64,000 nt of DNA, taken from positions 1-64,000 of the forward strand of contig JACCSZ010000190.1 of assembly GCA_013812695.1 (NCBI GenBank), given 5' to 3'. A program made the translations under genes and the position numbers. The stretch's first letter is position 1, and the number at the start of each line of letters is the position of its first letter. The notes beneath the pieces were generated by a model. It ran no database searches, was not told where the DNA came from, and saw nothing but the letters and a program-made list of their open reading frames with translations. Below are positions 15,735 to 28,386 of this stretch, in pieces. Origin of the DNA: Gemmatimonadales bacterium. Lineage in GTDB: Bacteria; Gemmatimonadota; Gemmatimonadetes; Gemmatimonadales; GWC2-71-9.

Positions 15735-16747
15735 GATTTCTGCGCGTTCCGGAAGGCGTCCCGCGCGCGCTCGGCGGCGCGCCTGGCGGCGTCCGCGACC
15801 TGGCTGGCCAGTTCCCGCGCTTCGCCGGCGTAGTACGTGCCCGCGGCGCCGAGGTCGCCGGCTAGCGGCCGGTCGTCGGCGTCCGGGCCGCGCCGCGTGT
15901 ATTCGCCGCGAAGGATGCGGTCGTATTCGCCGGTCGCCACCCAGCGCTGCAGCTCCGCCGCACGCACGGTGTGCATTGGATGGGTCAGCGCCAGGGTGCT
16001 CAGGAGCTTGTACACCACGTCGAGCCCCTCGCCGGCGGTGGTGTACTCGTGCGCCTGCTGCATGAAGGCGTCGACATTGAGCTGCCCGGCAAAGCCCTGG
16101 CCCCGCCCGCCACCCGCCATCTTCATATCCAGCCGCTGCGCCGCCACGACGTCCTGGGCGCCGAGGAGCCCGGCCCGATCGGCCGAGAGCTCGGACTTCC
16201 GCGACCACTCGAGGAAGGCCAGGCGAATCGGCAGGACGGCCAGGCCGGCGAGCGTGGGGAGCGCGCCGAGGCTGATCAATGCCAGGATGGCGGCGATCGT
16301 CCGGTAGAGCGAGTGGCCGCTGATCACGTGGCCAAGCTCGTGCGAGAGCAACACGCGCAGCTCGTCGTCGTCGAGCAGCTCGATCGCCGCGGAATGCAGG
16401 ACAATGAAGGGCTTGTCGATGCCGTAGGCCCCGGCGTTGAAGAACGGGGTCTGCGACACGTACAACTCGGGGACCGCCGGCCAGTCGAAGGTAGTCACGA
16501 CTTCGTGGTGCAGGTGCCAGAGCTTGGGAAACTGTGCGGCACCCACGCGCACGGCGTTGCCCAGAAACAGAAGCCGCACGCCCCGCTCGCCTCCCAGCAG
16601 GGCCAGCGTCCTCCGGATGACCTCGTCCACGCCGGGAATGGCGCGCAGGGTCTGCAGCGCCGCCCGGTCCGCGGGGTGCTCCCAGGAAACGGCGGAGATC
16701 TGCGGATGGGTCTGGCGCGGGCGGGTGGCGGGTAGCGATGTGCTCAT
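15731..16747 (-). CDS. M48-family metalloprotease
   Basis: The 338-residue protein carries the zinc-binding HELGH motif in LLSHELGHVISGHSLYR (about residues 135-150) and the third ligand region ELSADRAGLL. Two hydrophobic segments follow HELGH at about 152-185, as in membrane M48 proteases of the HtpX/YhfN type. The N-terminus has no signal. The C-terminal 50 residues are alanine/arginine rich and probably helical. ATG 16747 gives the best family match. It is translationally coupled to purD, but no functional link is evident. Confidence 0.82.
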   Translation of the reverse strand: MSTSLPATRPRQTHPQISAVSWEHPADRAALQTLRAIPGVDEVIRRTLALLGGERGVRLLFLGNAVRVGAAQFPKLWHLHHEVVTTFDWPAVPELYVSQTPFFNAGAYGIDKPFIVLHSAAIELLDDDELRVLLSHELGHVISGHSLYRTIAAILALISLGALPTLAGLAVLPIRLAFLEWSRKSELSADRAGLLGAQDVVAAQRLDMKMAGGGRGQGFAGQLNVDAFMQQAHEYTTAGEGLDVVYKLLSTLALTHPMHTVRAAELQRWVATGEYDRILRGEYTRRGPDADDRPLAGDLGAAGTYYAGEARELASQVADAARRAAERARDAFRNAQKS

Positions 16748-16812
16748 GGATGGACTCGGGTTGGGGATGGGCGCCTTACGGGTCTGCCGGTGTCGGGTTT
16801 CAAGTTGAGACT

Positions 16813-17988
16813 CTACCGCCCGCTCATCGCGAACGCCCCTTCCAGATCCTCGATCAGGTCTTCGGTATCCTCCACCCCACAGCTCAGGCGCACCAGGCTC
16901 TCGGTCAGCCCCATCGCTTCCCGCATGGCTGGGGGGACGGATGCGTGCGTCATGCTGGCCGGGTGGCCGATCAGGCTCTCGACCCCGCCCAGTGACTCGG
17001 CCAGGGCGAAGATCCGCGTGGCCTCGACGAAGCGCCGGGCTCGTGCCGGGTCGCCCAAGTCGAGCGCGATCATCCCGCCGAAGCCCGACATCTGCCGGCA
17101 GGCAAGCTCGTGTTGCGGGTGCGATGGGAGCCCGGGATAGTATAGCCGCACGACGTCCGACCGCCGCGCCAACCACTCGGCCACCCGGCGTCCGTTGGCG
17201 TCATGTTGCCGCATCCGGAGCGGCAGCGTCTTGATCCCGCGGAGCGCAAGCCAGCAATCCATCGGCCCCGGGACCCCGCCGGCCGCGTTCTGGATGAAGC
17301 CGATGCGCTCGGCCAGGTCGTCGCGAGCCGTGATCAGCAGCCCGCCGACCATGTCGCTGTGGCCGTTCAGGTATTTGGTGGTGGAGTGGAGCACGAGGTC
17401 CGCGGCGAACTCGAGCGGGCGCTGGAAAAACGGCGTGGCGAAGGTGTTGTCCACGACGTACAACAGGCCGCGGACCCGCGTGAGATCGCCCACGGCGCCG
17501 AGGTCGACCAGATTCATCATCGGATTGGTCGGCGTCTCGCAGTAGACGAGGCGTGTGGCCGGGGTCAGCGCCCGCTCGACATTGTCCGCGTCCCGCATGT
17601 CCACAAACGTGAATCTGAGTCCCAGCTCGCCGTAGATGCGTTCCATCAGCCGGTGCGTACCGCCGTAGACGTTCTCGCCGCAGACGACGTGATCGCCGCT
17701 CCGAAGCAGCTTCAGGATCGTATCGAGCGCCGCGAGCCCCGAGCCGAACGCGAACCCGTGGGTCCCGCCTTCGAGAGCCGCCACGTTCCGCTCGAGCGCC
17801 TCGCGCGTGGGGTTCTGGGTGCGCCCATACTCGTAGCCCTTGTGCTGTCCCAGCCCCGATTGCACGTAGGTGGAGGTCTGATAGATGGGCGTCATGACGG
17901 CGCCGGACAGCGGCTCGAGCACCTGGCCCGCGTGCACGGAGCGGGTGGCGAACCGATGGTCGTGGTCGTGGGGCAGAATCCGGGTCAT
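16813..17988 (-). CDS. metB: Cys/Met metabolism PLP enzyme (cystathionine gamma-synthase/lyase family)
   Basis: The 391-residue PLP enzyme shows TRSVHAGQ near the N-terminus, YQTSTY, EYGRTQNPTRE, the cofactor loop FGSGLAALDTI, the YCETPTNPMM stretch and the PLP lysine in HSTTKYLNGHSD. It acts in trans-sulfuration; the sequence alone does not separate gamma-synthase from gamma-lyase. It is divergent from the HD-GYP regulator gene with an 89-base gap. Confidence 0.85.
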   Translation of the reverse strand: MTRILPHDHDHRFATRSVHAGQVLEPLSGAVMTPIYQTSTYVQSGLGQHKGYEYGRTQNPTREALERNVAALEGGTHGFAFGSGLAALDTILKLLRSGDHVVCGENVYGGTHRLMERIYGELGLRFTFVDMRDADNVERALTPATRLVYCETPTNPMMNLVDLGAVGDLTRVRGLLYVVDNTFATPFFQRPLEFAADLVLHSTTKYLNGHSDMVGGLLITARDDLAERIGFIQNAAGGVPGPMDCWLALRGIKTLPLRMRQHDANGRRVAEWLARRSDVVRLYYPGLPSHPQHELACRQMSGFGGMIALDLGDPARARRFVEATRIFALAESLGGVESLIGHPASMTHASVPPAMREAMGLTESLVRLSCGVEDTEDLIEDLEGAFAMSGR

Positions 17989-18077
17989 CGTGAGCCCGAG
18001 CGGGTGAGGGTGGGAGAAGCGTAATGGCGCGGCGCGCGCGGTTGTAGAGGGGACCCGTTCTCGGTTACCTTCGTGGC

Positions 18078-19124
18078 GTGCATGAACCCTTGACCGCTCC
18101 CGTGACCGTGCATTGTCTCGTCGTGGATGACGATGCGCAGGTCCGGCACTCGCTCGCGCGCGTCATCCAGGCCCACGGCCTGGCCACCCTCGAGGCCTCC
18201 TCCGGCGCCGAGGCCCTCGCGATCCTCGAACGCGAGGGCGAGATCCCGCTGGCCATCTCCGACATCCACATGCCCGAGATGGACGGCGTCACGTTCCTCC
18301 GCCAGGCGCTCGAGCGCTACCCGGACATGGCGATCGTGATGCTCACGGGCGTCGCCGAGGTGGCGACCGCGGTCGAGTGCCTCAAGCTCGGCGCGCTCGA
18401 CTACATCTCGAAGCCGGTGCTGATCGACGAAGTGCGGGCCCGGGTGGACAAGGCGCTCGAGAAGCGCGAGCTCGTGCTGCAGAACCGGTTCTATCAACAG
18501 CATCTGGAAAGCCGCGTCCGCGACCTCGACCGCCGCAACAAACAGAGCGTCATCAACGGCGTGCAGATGCTGGTGCACGCGCTCGAGGCCAAGGACGCCT
18601 ACACCAGCGGGCATTCCACCCGGGTGAGCCGATACGCGGTGAAGACCGCCGTCCACCTCGGCTTCACGGGCGACCGTCTCGAGCACATCCGGCTCGGTGG
18701 CGAACTGCACGATATCGGCAAGATCGGGACGCGCGAAGACATCCTGAACAAGCCCGGCCCGCTGACCCCGGACGAGTTCGAGCACATCAAGGGTCACACG
18801 GCCCTGGGCGAGCGGATCCTGGCGCCGTCGCTGGGCGAATCTCCGATGGTCCTCAGGGTTGTGCGATCGCATCACGAACGCATCGATGGCGGCGGCTTCC
18901 CCGACGGCCTCGTCGGACAGGCCATCCCCCAGGAAGCCCGGATCGTCGCCGTCGTGGATGCGTTCGACGCGATGACCACCAACCGCGCCTACCGGCCGTC
19001 GCGGACGCCCGGCGACGCGAAGGACGAGCTCCAGCGCTGCGCGGGCACCCATTTCGACCCCGAGGTCGTGGACGCCTTCGTGCACGCCTTTCCCGACGTG
19101 TCCATCCTTCCGAGCTCGATCTGA
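18078..19124 (+). CDS. response regulator with HD-GYP phosphodiesterase domain
   Basis: The 348-residue protein has an N-terminal receiver (about 12-125; acidic pair VVDDDAQ, phospho-acceptor in ISDIHMPEMDG, K in SKPV). An HD-GYP domain follows from about 155 (HSTRVSRYA, HDIGKIG, HHERIDGGGFPDGL, VDAFDAMT). It would hydrolyse cyclic di-GMP when phosphorylated. The start is GTG. No kinase is adjacent, so its partner is elsewhere. It sits 20 bases before glmM. Confidence 0.92.
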   Translation: MHEPLTAPVTVHCLVVDDDAQVRHSLARVIQAHGLATLEASSGAEALAILEREGEIPLAISDIHMPEMDGVTFLRQALERYPDMAIVMLTGVAEVATAVECLKLGALDYISKPVLIDEVRARVDKALEKRELVLQNRFYQQHLESRVRDLDRRNKQSVINGVQMLVHALEAKDAYTSGHSTRVSRYAVKTAVHLGFTGDRLEHIRLGGELHDIGKIGTREDILNKPGPLTPDEFEHIKGHTALGERILAPSLGESPMVLRVVRSHHERIDGGGFPDGLVGQAIPQEARIVAVVDAFDAMTTNRAYRPSRTPGDAKDELQRCAGTHFDPEVVDAFVHAFPDVSILPSSI

Positions 19125-19144
19125 CCTCCGGCGGTCCTGGCACC

Positions 19145-20545
19145 ATGTCCGATACCCTGATGATCAGCGTTTCCGGGATGCGTGGCCATGTGGGCACGGA
19201 TCTCACGCCGGAGCTGGTGGCCCGCCACGCGGCGGCCCTCGGCGCCTGGGTGCGCACTTCATCCGCCGGCCAGACCGCCGCGGCGCGCCGAGAGCGCCCT
19301 CGGCCGGCGGTCGTGCTGGGGCGGGACTCACGCACCAGCGGGCCGATGTTCGCCCGCGCGGCCGCCGCCGGTTTCATGTCGGTAGGGGTCGACGTGATCG
19401 ACGTGGGGGTCGTGCCCACGCCCACCGTGCAGATGGCGGTCGAGCATCATCACGCGGGGGCGGGGCTGATTCTCACGGCCAGCCACAATCCGATCGAGTG
19501 GAACGCGCTCAAGTTCGTGGGGCCGGACGGGATCTTCCTCGACGATGAGGCAGGGAGTCGGGTGCGGGCGCTGGCCGAGGCGGGGCCGCCGCGCATGGGG
19601 TGGGACGGACTCGGGACGTTGAGCGAGGACCGTGAGGCCGTCGCGCGGCATCTCGACGCGGTGCTGGCCTTGCCCGTGATCGACGTCGCCGCGATCCGCG
19701 CCAGGCGATTCCATGTCGCGCTCGACTGCGTGCGCGGCGCCGGCGCCTCGGCGATCCCGCCGCTCCTCGAGCGGCTGGGTTGCCGCATGAGCGCGATCAA
19801 TCTCGAGCCGGACGGCCGCTTCCCGCGCGCGCCGGAGCCGGTGCCCGAGAACCTTGGCGATCTCGGCGCGCTGGTGCTGGAGAGCGGGGCGGCGGTCGGC
19901 CTTGCGGTGGATCCCGACGTCGATCGCCTGGCCCTGGTGGACGAGCGCGGGCATCCCATCGGGGAGGATTACACGCTCGCGTTCGCGGTGCGGGCTGTGT
20001 TGGATGGGCGCGGCAGTGCGGCAGAACACCCTACCGTCGTGGTGAACCTGTCGACGAGCCTCGTCGTGGAGGATGCCGCGCGGGCCGCCGGCGCGAGACT
20101 GGTTCGCGCGCCGGTGGGCGAGGCCAACGTGGCCCGGGCCATTCGGGACGAAGGCGCGGTCGTCGGCGGAGAAGGGAACGGCGGCGTCATCCTGCCGGCG
20201 CTCCACATCGGCCGCGATGCACCTCTGGGGGTGGCCTTGATCTTGCACCTTCTCGCCAAGTCTGGGGTATCGGTCTCAGATCTGGTGGCGTCCGCTCCGC
20301 GGTACACGATCGTCAAGGCGAAGGGCCCGCGCGGGCCGGAGCTCCGCCCGCTCTACGATCGGCTCCGGACCCGGTTCCCTGATGCGGGCACCGACGAGCG
20401 CGACGGACTCCGCCTTTCCTGGCGGGATCGCTGGCTCCACGTGAGACCGTCCGGGACCGAGCCGATCGTCCGGCTCATCGCCGAAGCACCGACCGCCGGC
20501 GAGGCCGAGGCCCTGGTCGCCGCCGCTCGCGAACTCTTGCACTGA
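19145..20545 (+). CDS. glmM: phosphoglucosamine mutase-type phosphohexomutase
   Basis: The 466-residue enzyme has the four phosphohexomutase motifs: the phosphoserine loop TASHNPIEWN, metal-binding DPDVDRLAL, sugar-binding GEGNGGV and phosphate-binding RPSGTEPIVR. It starts ISVSGMRGHVG. Adjacent glmS supports glucosamine-6-phosphate to glucosamine-1-phosphate conversion in peptidoglycan precursor synthesis; phosphomannomutase activity is an alternative. ATG 19145 is chosen; the longer open frame upstream is only a shadow of the HD-GYP gene. Confidence 0.85.
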   Translation: MSDTLMISVSGMRGHVGTDLTPELVARHAAALGAWVRTSSAGQTAAARRERPRPAVVLGRDSRTSGPMFARAAAAGFMSVGVDVIDVGVVPTPTVQMAVEHHHAGAGLILTASHNPIEWNALKFVGPDGIFLDDEAGSRVRALAEAGPPRMGWDGLGTLSEDREAVARHLDAVLALPVIDVAAIRARRFHVALDCVRGAGASAIPPLLERLGCRMSAINLEPDGRFPRAPEPVPENLGDLGALVLESGAAVGLAVDPDVDRLALVDERGHPIGEDYTLAFAVRAVLDGRGSAAEHPTVVVNLSTSLVVEDAARAAGARLVRAPVGEANVARAIRDEGAVVGGEGNGGVILPALHIGRDAPLGVALILHLLAKSGVSVSDLVASAPRYTIVKAKGPRGPELRPLYDRLRTRFPDAGTDERDGLRLSWRDRWLHVRPSGTEPIVRLIAEAPTAGEAEALVAAARELLH

Positions 20546-20558
20546 GGTTCATGGCCTG

Positions 20559-22388
<1,830 letters not shown>

Positions 22389-22458
22389 CAAAAACGGTCA
22401 CTCGGTGCCGGCGGTTGCCGACGACTTGATAACGTCGCCTGCCTGCATCGTGGTGATC

Positions 22459-22488
22459 TCGGCTCCCGGGCAACCGGGGCCGATTTTT
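22459..22488 (+). terminator. rho-independent terminator after glmS
   Basis: TCGGCTCC (22459-22466) pairs with GGGGCCGA (22476-22483) with a single G-U pair, and is followed directly by TTTTT. It lies 70 bases after the glmS stop and ends the glmM-glmS transcript. Confidence 0.8.
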
Positions 22489-22551
22489 GTGCGCTCAGCA
22501 CGTCCGGTCGTCCGGGGGCGTACGTGTGGCCGGCCCGCGAGCCGCGGGGGG

Positions 22552-23508
22552 TCAGGTCGGGGCCGGCGAAGCCTCTCCGTGGCCGGCGGACCCCGTCGAC
22601 TTCAGGCCTGAGACCGCCTGCCCCTCCGGCAGGGACCAGGTCTGACCGACTTCGGTGATGACCACGCGCCACCGCTCGGGCCCGGCGGCGGCGAGGAGCC
22701 GGCGCATGGGCTCGTCCATCGGCTCGCGGCTCAATCGGAAGGTGGAGTGGTGAATCGGCAGCAGGTACTCGGCCCCGAGCGCCTTGAACATCCGCCAGGC
22801 TTCTTCGGGCGAGGCATGGCTCGCGATCCAGGGATCGTAGGCGCCGATGGGCAGGATGGCGAGATCGACGGGTCCACGGCGGGCGAGCCCGGCAAATGCG
22901 TCGGTATACGCGGTGTCCCCGGCGAACACCACGGTCCGGTCGTGCTTCCGCAGCAGGTAGCCGCCATAGCCGCGATGCCGGTCGGTGACCATGCGCGCGC
23001 CCCAGTGCCGGCTCTCGATCGATTCGACAGCCAGATCCCCGATCCTTACCACATCTCCCCATCCGAGCTCGTCAACGACCCGAAACCGCCGGACGAGATC
23101 GCGATTGCCTGCCTGCACCACGACGCGGACCTTCCGGGAAATGGCGCTGAGGGTACCCAAATCGGTGTGATCCATGTGGGCATGCGAGAGCAGCGCCACA
23201 TCGAGGTGCGGCAGCTCGCGCTTCCGGAGCGCGGGCTGGATCAGCCGGCGCGGCCCCAGCTTCAGGATGCCCCGGCCCAGGCCGATGCGGCGCTCGAGCG
23301 CGGGGTCCGTCACGATCCAGGTGCCGTGGAAGTTGAGCAGGACGGTGGCATGGCCGAGCCAGGCGGCCGTCAATCGGTCATCCGGCCACGAGGACGGGTC
23401 GGGCCGATGCGGTGCCGGTGCGACGCTCCGGCCAAGATCCTGACGGCGGTCTACGACGGCGTCGCGGGCATAGCGGCGCGCGAAGGCCAGGCGATGGGCG
23501 AACGTCAA
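22552..23508 (-). CDS. MBL-fold metallohydrolase (UlaG/NAPE-PLD-like)
   Basis: About 318 residues with the metallo-beta-lactamase motif LLSHAHMDHTDLG (HxHxDH), FAGDTAYTD and the late histidines of PIHHSTF. The layout (GHATVLLNFHGTWIVTDP near the start, ESRHWGAR, PIGAYDPW) is that of UlaG/phospholipase D-like members. The substrate is unknown. The start is uncertain: TTG 23508 lies just downstream of the stop of the preceding gene and is preferred to an ATG at 23616 that would overlap it by 100 bases. Confidence 0.78.
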   Translation of the reverse strand: MTFAHRLAFARRYARDAVVDRRQDLGRSVAPAPHRPDPSSWPDDRLTAAWLGHATVLLNFHGTWIVTDPALERRIGLGRGILKLGPRRLIQPALRKRELPHLDVALLSHAHMDHTDLGTLSAISRKVRVVVQAGNRDLVRRFRVVDELGWGDVVRIGDLAVESIESRHWGARMVTDRHRGYGGYLLRKHDRTVVFAGDTAYTDAFAGLARRGPVDLAILPIGAYDPWIASHASPEEAWRMFKALGAEYLLPIHHSTFRLSREPMDEPMRRLLAAAGPERWRVVITEVGQTWSLPEGQAVSGLKSTGSAGHGEASPAPT

Positions 23509-23515
23509 CTGGCAG

Positions 23516-24022
23516 TCAGTATCGGCGGCCGTTCCCGCCGGACAGCGCGTCGAACGCAGCCGCGGTCGCGAGCCCGAACACGGCGTGGGTGCCAAGCGGG
23601 ATGAGTGCCTTGGCACGCGGGCGTTCGGTCGCCGGCGGCAGAATCCCGCGCCGCGGGAGGATGCCCCTCTTGGGATAGTTGAGCGCCCAGATCAGCTCCC
23701 CGTAGACCAGCCCGTGGAGGGCGTGCGGCAGACGCAGGCGGTTCTGGACAACCCCGTAGATTGCGCCCCACAGGGCTGAATAGGCGAGGTGGGCGCCCAT
23801 CCCGGCGGCCCACGCCGCTGGCTTGGAGATTGGGTGTCCTGCCTTCCGCGCCTCCGTCTCCACCACCAGGATCGGTTCGATTTCCAGTGGCTCCTCGACC
23901 GGCAAAAACAGTTTCTGTTCGATCCCGTTGGCCGTCGTCACCGCTGCCGCGCCTGCCAGGCCGGCCAGCGCCCCGGTAAGCGCCGCCGTGGCCACACCCA
24001 GCGGTCGGGGTTCAGCGTTCAT
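23516..24022 (-). CDS. small membrane protein, YagU/DUF1440-like
   Basis: The 168-residue protein has hydrophobic segments at about 8-30, 72-92 and 145-160. Proline/arginine-rich loops (PKRGILPRRGILPP) lie between them. The GAHLAYSALWGAIYGVV segment resembles DUF1440/YagU-like inner-membrane proteins of unknown function. It is transcribed toward the MBL hydrolase gene, 7 bases apart, and is divergent from dtd. Confidence 0.5.
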   Translation of the reverse strand: MNAEPRPLGVATAALTGALAGLAGAAAVTTANGIEQKLFLPVEEPLEIEPILVVETEARKAGHPISKPAAWAAGMGAHLAYSALWGAIYGVVQNRLRLPHALHGLVYGELIWALNYPKRGILPRRGILPPATERPRAKALIPLGTHAVFGLATAAAFDALSGGNGRRY

Positions 24023-24120
24023 AGTTCAATGCGCTCCAGACTACGTTTGGATTCATGGATTCGCCACGCGTCGTTCGGACATTATCGTCTGCGACGCGCT
24101 GCGACCATGACGGAGGTCAC

Positions 24121-24561
24121 ATGCGCGTCGTTCTTCAACGGGTGTCCAGAGCGTCGGTGACGATCGATGGCCGAGTGGCTGGCGCCATCGGGCGGGGATA
24201 CTGCGTGCTCGTCGGCTTCACCCACGCCGATAACGGCGACCGGGTAGATTGGATGGCCGACAAGGTCGCCGGCCTCCGGCTGTTCTCCGACGATCAGGGC
24301 AAGATGAACCTCGCCCTCGCCGAGGTTGGGGGCGCGGTGCTGGTGATCAGCCAGTTCACGCTTTACGGCGACGCCGTAAAGGGCCGCCGGCCGTCGTTCA
24401 TCGACGCCGCGGGGCCCGGGGCGGCCATCCCGCTGTACGAAGGCTTCGTCGCCGCGCTCCGGGCTCGCGGAGTGGAGACCGCCACCGGCGAGTTCGGCGC
24501 CGACATGCAGGTCGAGATCCACAACGACGGCCCCGTGACCCTCCTCCTGGACCGCGCATGA
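24121..24561 (+). CDS. dtd: D-aminoacyl-tRNA deacylase
   Basis: The 146-residue enzyme begins MRVVLQRVSRASVTIDG. It carries the DTD signatures SQFTLYGD and the C-terminal cross-subunit GxP loop (HNDGPVTLLLD). It frees tRNA from mischarged D-amino acids and glycine. A GGAGG at 24112-24116 sets ATG 24121 as start. The stop overlaps the next gene's ATG by three bases. Confidence 0.95.
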   Translation: MRVVLQRVSRASVTIDGRVAGAIGRGYCVLVGFTHADNGDRVDWMADKVAGLRLFSDDQGKMNLALAEVGGAVLVISQFTLYGDAVKGRRPSFIDAAGPGAAIPLYEGFVAALRARGVETATGEFGADMQVEIHNDGPVTLLLDRA

Positions 24562-25163
24562 CCCGTGAGATCCTGACCCTCGCCTCCGCGTCGCCCCGTC
24601 GCCGCCAGCTGCTCGAGATGCTCGGCATTCCGGTCCGCGTGGTACCCTCGAACATTCCCGAGGTGCGCCGGCCGGTGGAGGCGCCCGTGGACTACGTGGA
24701 GCGCCTGGCGCGCGAAAAGGCGTTGAGCGTCCCGGGACGCCTGGTCCTGGGGGCCGACACGACCGTCGTGATCCGCGACGAGGTGCTGGAGAAGCCGGCC
24801 GACGAGGCCGATGCCCTGCGGATGCTCAAGAAGCTGCAGGGCCGGACGCACCAGGTGGTCACATCGGTGGCGCTGGTGGCGGACGAGACGATTCATCAGG
24901 CCACCGACGTGACCAACGTGGTCTTCCGCCGCCTGAGCGACGAGTTCCTGGGGGCCTATGTGGCGACCGGTGAACCGATGGACAAGGCGGGGGCGTACGG
25001 AATCCAGGGCTACGGGGCGGCGCTGGTCGAGCGGGTCGAGGGTGATTTCTTCAGCGTGATGGGCCTGCCGCTTCGCCTGGTCCTCCAGTTGCTCGAGCGG
25101 GCAGGCCGTGCCTATCGCTTCGAGGGCCGCAACGGCACGCCGGCGGTGACCGAGGTGCGCTGA
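24558..25163 (+). CDS. maf: Maf-family nucleotide pyrophosphatase
   Basis: The 201-residue protein begins LTLASASPRRRQLLEMLG and has EKALSV, GADTTVV and the GYGAALVERVEGDFFSVMGLP segment of Maf/HAM1-like house-cleaning pyrophosphatases. These hydrolyse non-canonical dTTP/UTP-type nucleotides. ATGA coupling with dtd makes a two-gene quality-control unit. The last 52 bases overlap the convergent cyclase gene. Confidence 0.92.
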   Translation: MTREILTLASASPRRRQLLEMLGIPVRVVPSNIPEVRRPVEAPVDYVERLAREKALSVPGRLVLGADTTVVIRDEVLEKPADEADALRMLKKLQGRTHQVVTSVALVADETIHQATDVTNVVFRRLSDEFLGAYVATGEPMDKAGAYGIQGYGAALVERVEGDFFSVMGLPLRLVLQLLERAGRAYRFEGRNGTPAVTEVR

Positions 25164-26773
25164 GGCTCGACGTCCCGGACCCGATACACCTGGACCACGC
25201 CCACCTTGCCTTTGAGGCCCAGCTCCGGCAGGAATTCGGAGCTCACCTGATCCCGCACCACCCCCAGCAACGCTTCGCTCACCAGGATCTCGCCCGGCGC
25301 CGCCTCGGCGCAGAGCCGTGCGGCCACGTTCACGGCGTCACCGATGACCGTGTATTCCAGGCGCCGATGGCTCCCGATGTTGCCGGCGAAGACCTCGCCG
25401 GTGTTGATGCCGATGCCCACGCCGATTTCGGGCCGGCCCTGGCTCGCCCACCGCTCGTTCAGCCGCGCGATGGCCTGCTGCATCGCCATCGCGGCCCGGA
25501 CCGCTCGGTCCGGATCGTCGGCATGAGCGATCGGCGCTCCCCAGAGCGCCATGATCGCGTCGCCGATGAACTTGTCGAGCGTGCCGCCATGCTCGAAGAT
25601 GACCTCCACCATCTCGGTGAAGTACTCGCTCAGGAGCTGCGCGATGGCGTCCGGTCCCATCGACTCCGCGATCGCGGTGAAGCCGCGGATGTCGCTGAAG
25701 AGCACGGTGGTCTGGCGGCGCTCTCCGCCCGTGCGGATGGCGCCGTCCTGCTGAGCGATCTCGGCGGCGACGTTGGGCGCGAAGTACCGCTCGAAGTTGG
25801 AGCGGATCGTGGCCTCCCGGCGGATGTGCTCGGCGTAGCGCGAGTTCTTGATGCCGACGGCGGCAAGGCCGCTGAACGCGACGAGAAACTGCAGGTCCTC
25901 GTCGGTGAACGTGTCCGTCGTGGTGAGGTTGTCGACGTACAGGAGCCCGAGGAGTCGGTCACCGCTCGCCATGAGCGGCGAGCACATGGCGCTCCGGACG
26001 CTCTGGAGCACGAGGGACTGGCCGCGGAAGCGGTTGTCCGCCGGCGCGTTCTGCGACACGACGGCGACCCGCTCCTGGATGACCTTGTCGGCGATCGATC
26101 GCGGCACCTGGAGCGGCTGGGCGTCGCCGAGCCGGCTCCGGGAGATCGTCGGCACCAGCTCGCCGGTCTGCTCGTTCTGAAGCACGATCGTGACCCGGTC
26201 CACGCTCATGACCTCGAAGGTGGTGTCGACGACGGCGCGGAGCAGGCGGTCGAGATCGAGCTCGGCCGAGAGCTTCTGGGATACTTCGAGGAGCATCTGG
26301 AGCTTGCGCGCTTGGCGGTCCTCACCGGTCGAGGCGGTGACCCGAAGCTGTCCGGCCGACGGGGCATCGCGGCTGGTGATCCCCGGCGGGACCCCGGCAT
26401 TCACGACCAGCTGCCGGACGATCTGCCCGCCCGGCGGTCCCGCTTCGCCCCCGATGGCCGGACGCTGCAGCGCCGGCATGGACAGGCCCCCGCCGAGGAG
26501 TCGGAACACCACTTTGCCGAAGGTGATCGCCTCGTCGAGCGCCAGGCGGCCCGTGCCGATCCGGATGCCGTTGATGCAGGTCCCGTTCGAGCTGCCGAGA
26601 TCTTTCACCTGCACGCCGTCGGTACCGACGGTCAGCTCGGCGTGCCGCCGGGAAATCGTCGGGTCGTAGATGGCGATGTCGCTGGCCAGCCCCCGCCCCA
26701 CAACGAGCGTGCGGCCCTCGGCGAGCTCGAAGCTCTGGTCGCCGGCGGCGCTGACGAGGCGGAACGGGGGCAT
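25112..26773 (-). CDS. FHA-GAF-adenylate/guanylate cyclase
   Basis: The 553-residue protein has three modules. An FHA domain (about 10-95; GRGLASDIAIYD, SRRHAEL, GSSNGTCING) recognises phosphothreonine. A GAF domain lies at about 165-325. A class III cyclase domain lies at about 355-530: VLFSDIRGFTAIAE and GDAIMALWGAP with metal-binding aspartates, then GIGINTGEVFAGNIG. It would make a cyclic nucleotide in response to a ligand or to a phosphorylated partner. No transmembrane segment is seen, so it is cytoplasmic. Confidence 0.9.
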   Translation of the reverse strand: MPPFRLVSAAGDQSFELAEGRTLVVGRGLASDIAIYDPTISRRHAELTVGTDGVQVKDLGSSNGTCINGIRIGTGRLALDEAITFGKVVFRLLGGGLSMPALQRPAIGGEAGPPGGQIVRQLVVNAGVPPGITSRDAPSAGQLRVTASTGEDRQARKLQMLLEVSQKLSAELDLDRLLRAVVDTTFEVMSVDRVTIVLQNEQTGELVPTISRSRLGDAQPLQVPRSIADKVIQERVAVVSQNAPADNRFRGQSLVLQSVRSAMCSPLMASGDRLLGLLYVDNLTTTDTFTDEDLQFLVAFSGLAAVGIKNSRYAEHIRREATIRSNFERYFAPNVAAEIAQQDGAIRTGGERRQTTVLFSDIRGFTAIAESMGPDAIAQLLSEYFTEMVEVIFEHGGTLDKFIGDAIMALWGAPIAHADDPDRAVRAAMAMQQAIARLNERWASQGRPEIGVGIGINTGEVFAGNIGSHRRLEYTVIGDAVNVAARLCAEAAPGEILVSEALLGVVRDQVSSEFLPELGLKGKVGVVQVYRVRDVEPQRTSVTAGVPLRPSKR

Positions 26774-26810
26774 GGGGAAATATAGGGTGACGAGGGCAGC
26801 ACGCCGGACC

Positions 26811-26871
26811 GTCCGTCACCCTGAGCGGAGCGATAGGGGGCAGGAGTCCGGTCATGCCCCCTTCGCTCCGC

Positions 26872-26885
<14 letters not shown>
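26811..26885. repeat. palindromic repeat, copy 4, long hairpin
   Basis: A perfect 22-base arm (26811-26832, starting GTCCGTCACCC) is repeated inverted at 26864-26885. GGGGGCA and TGCCCCC form a further inner stem. The TGA in the right arm is the stop codon of trpE on the minus strand. It separates trpE from the cyclase gene. Confidence 0.85.
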
Positions 26886-28382
<1,497 letters not shown>

Positions 28383-28386
<4 letters not shown>

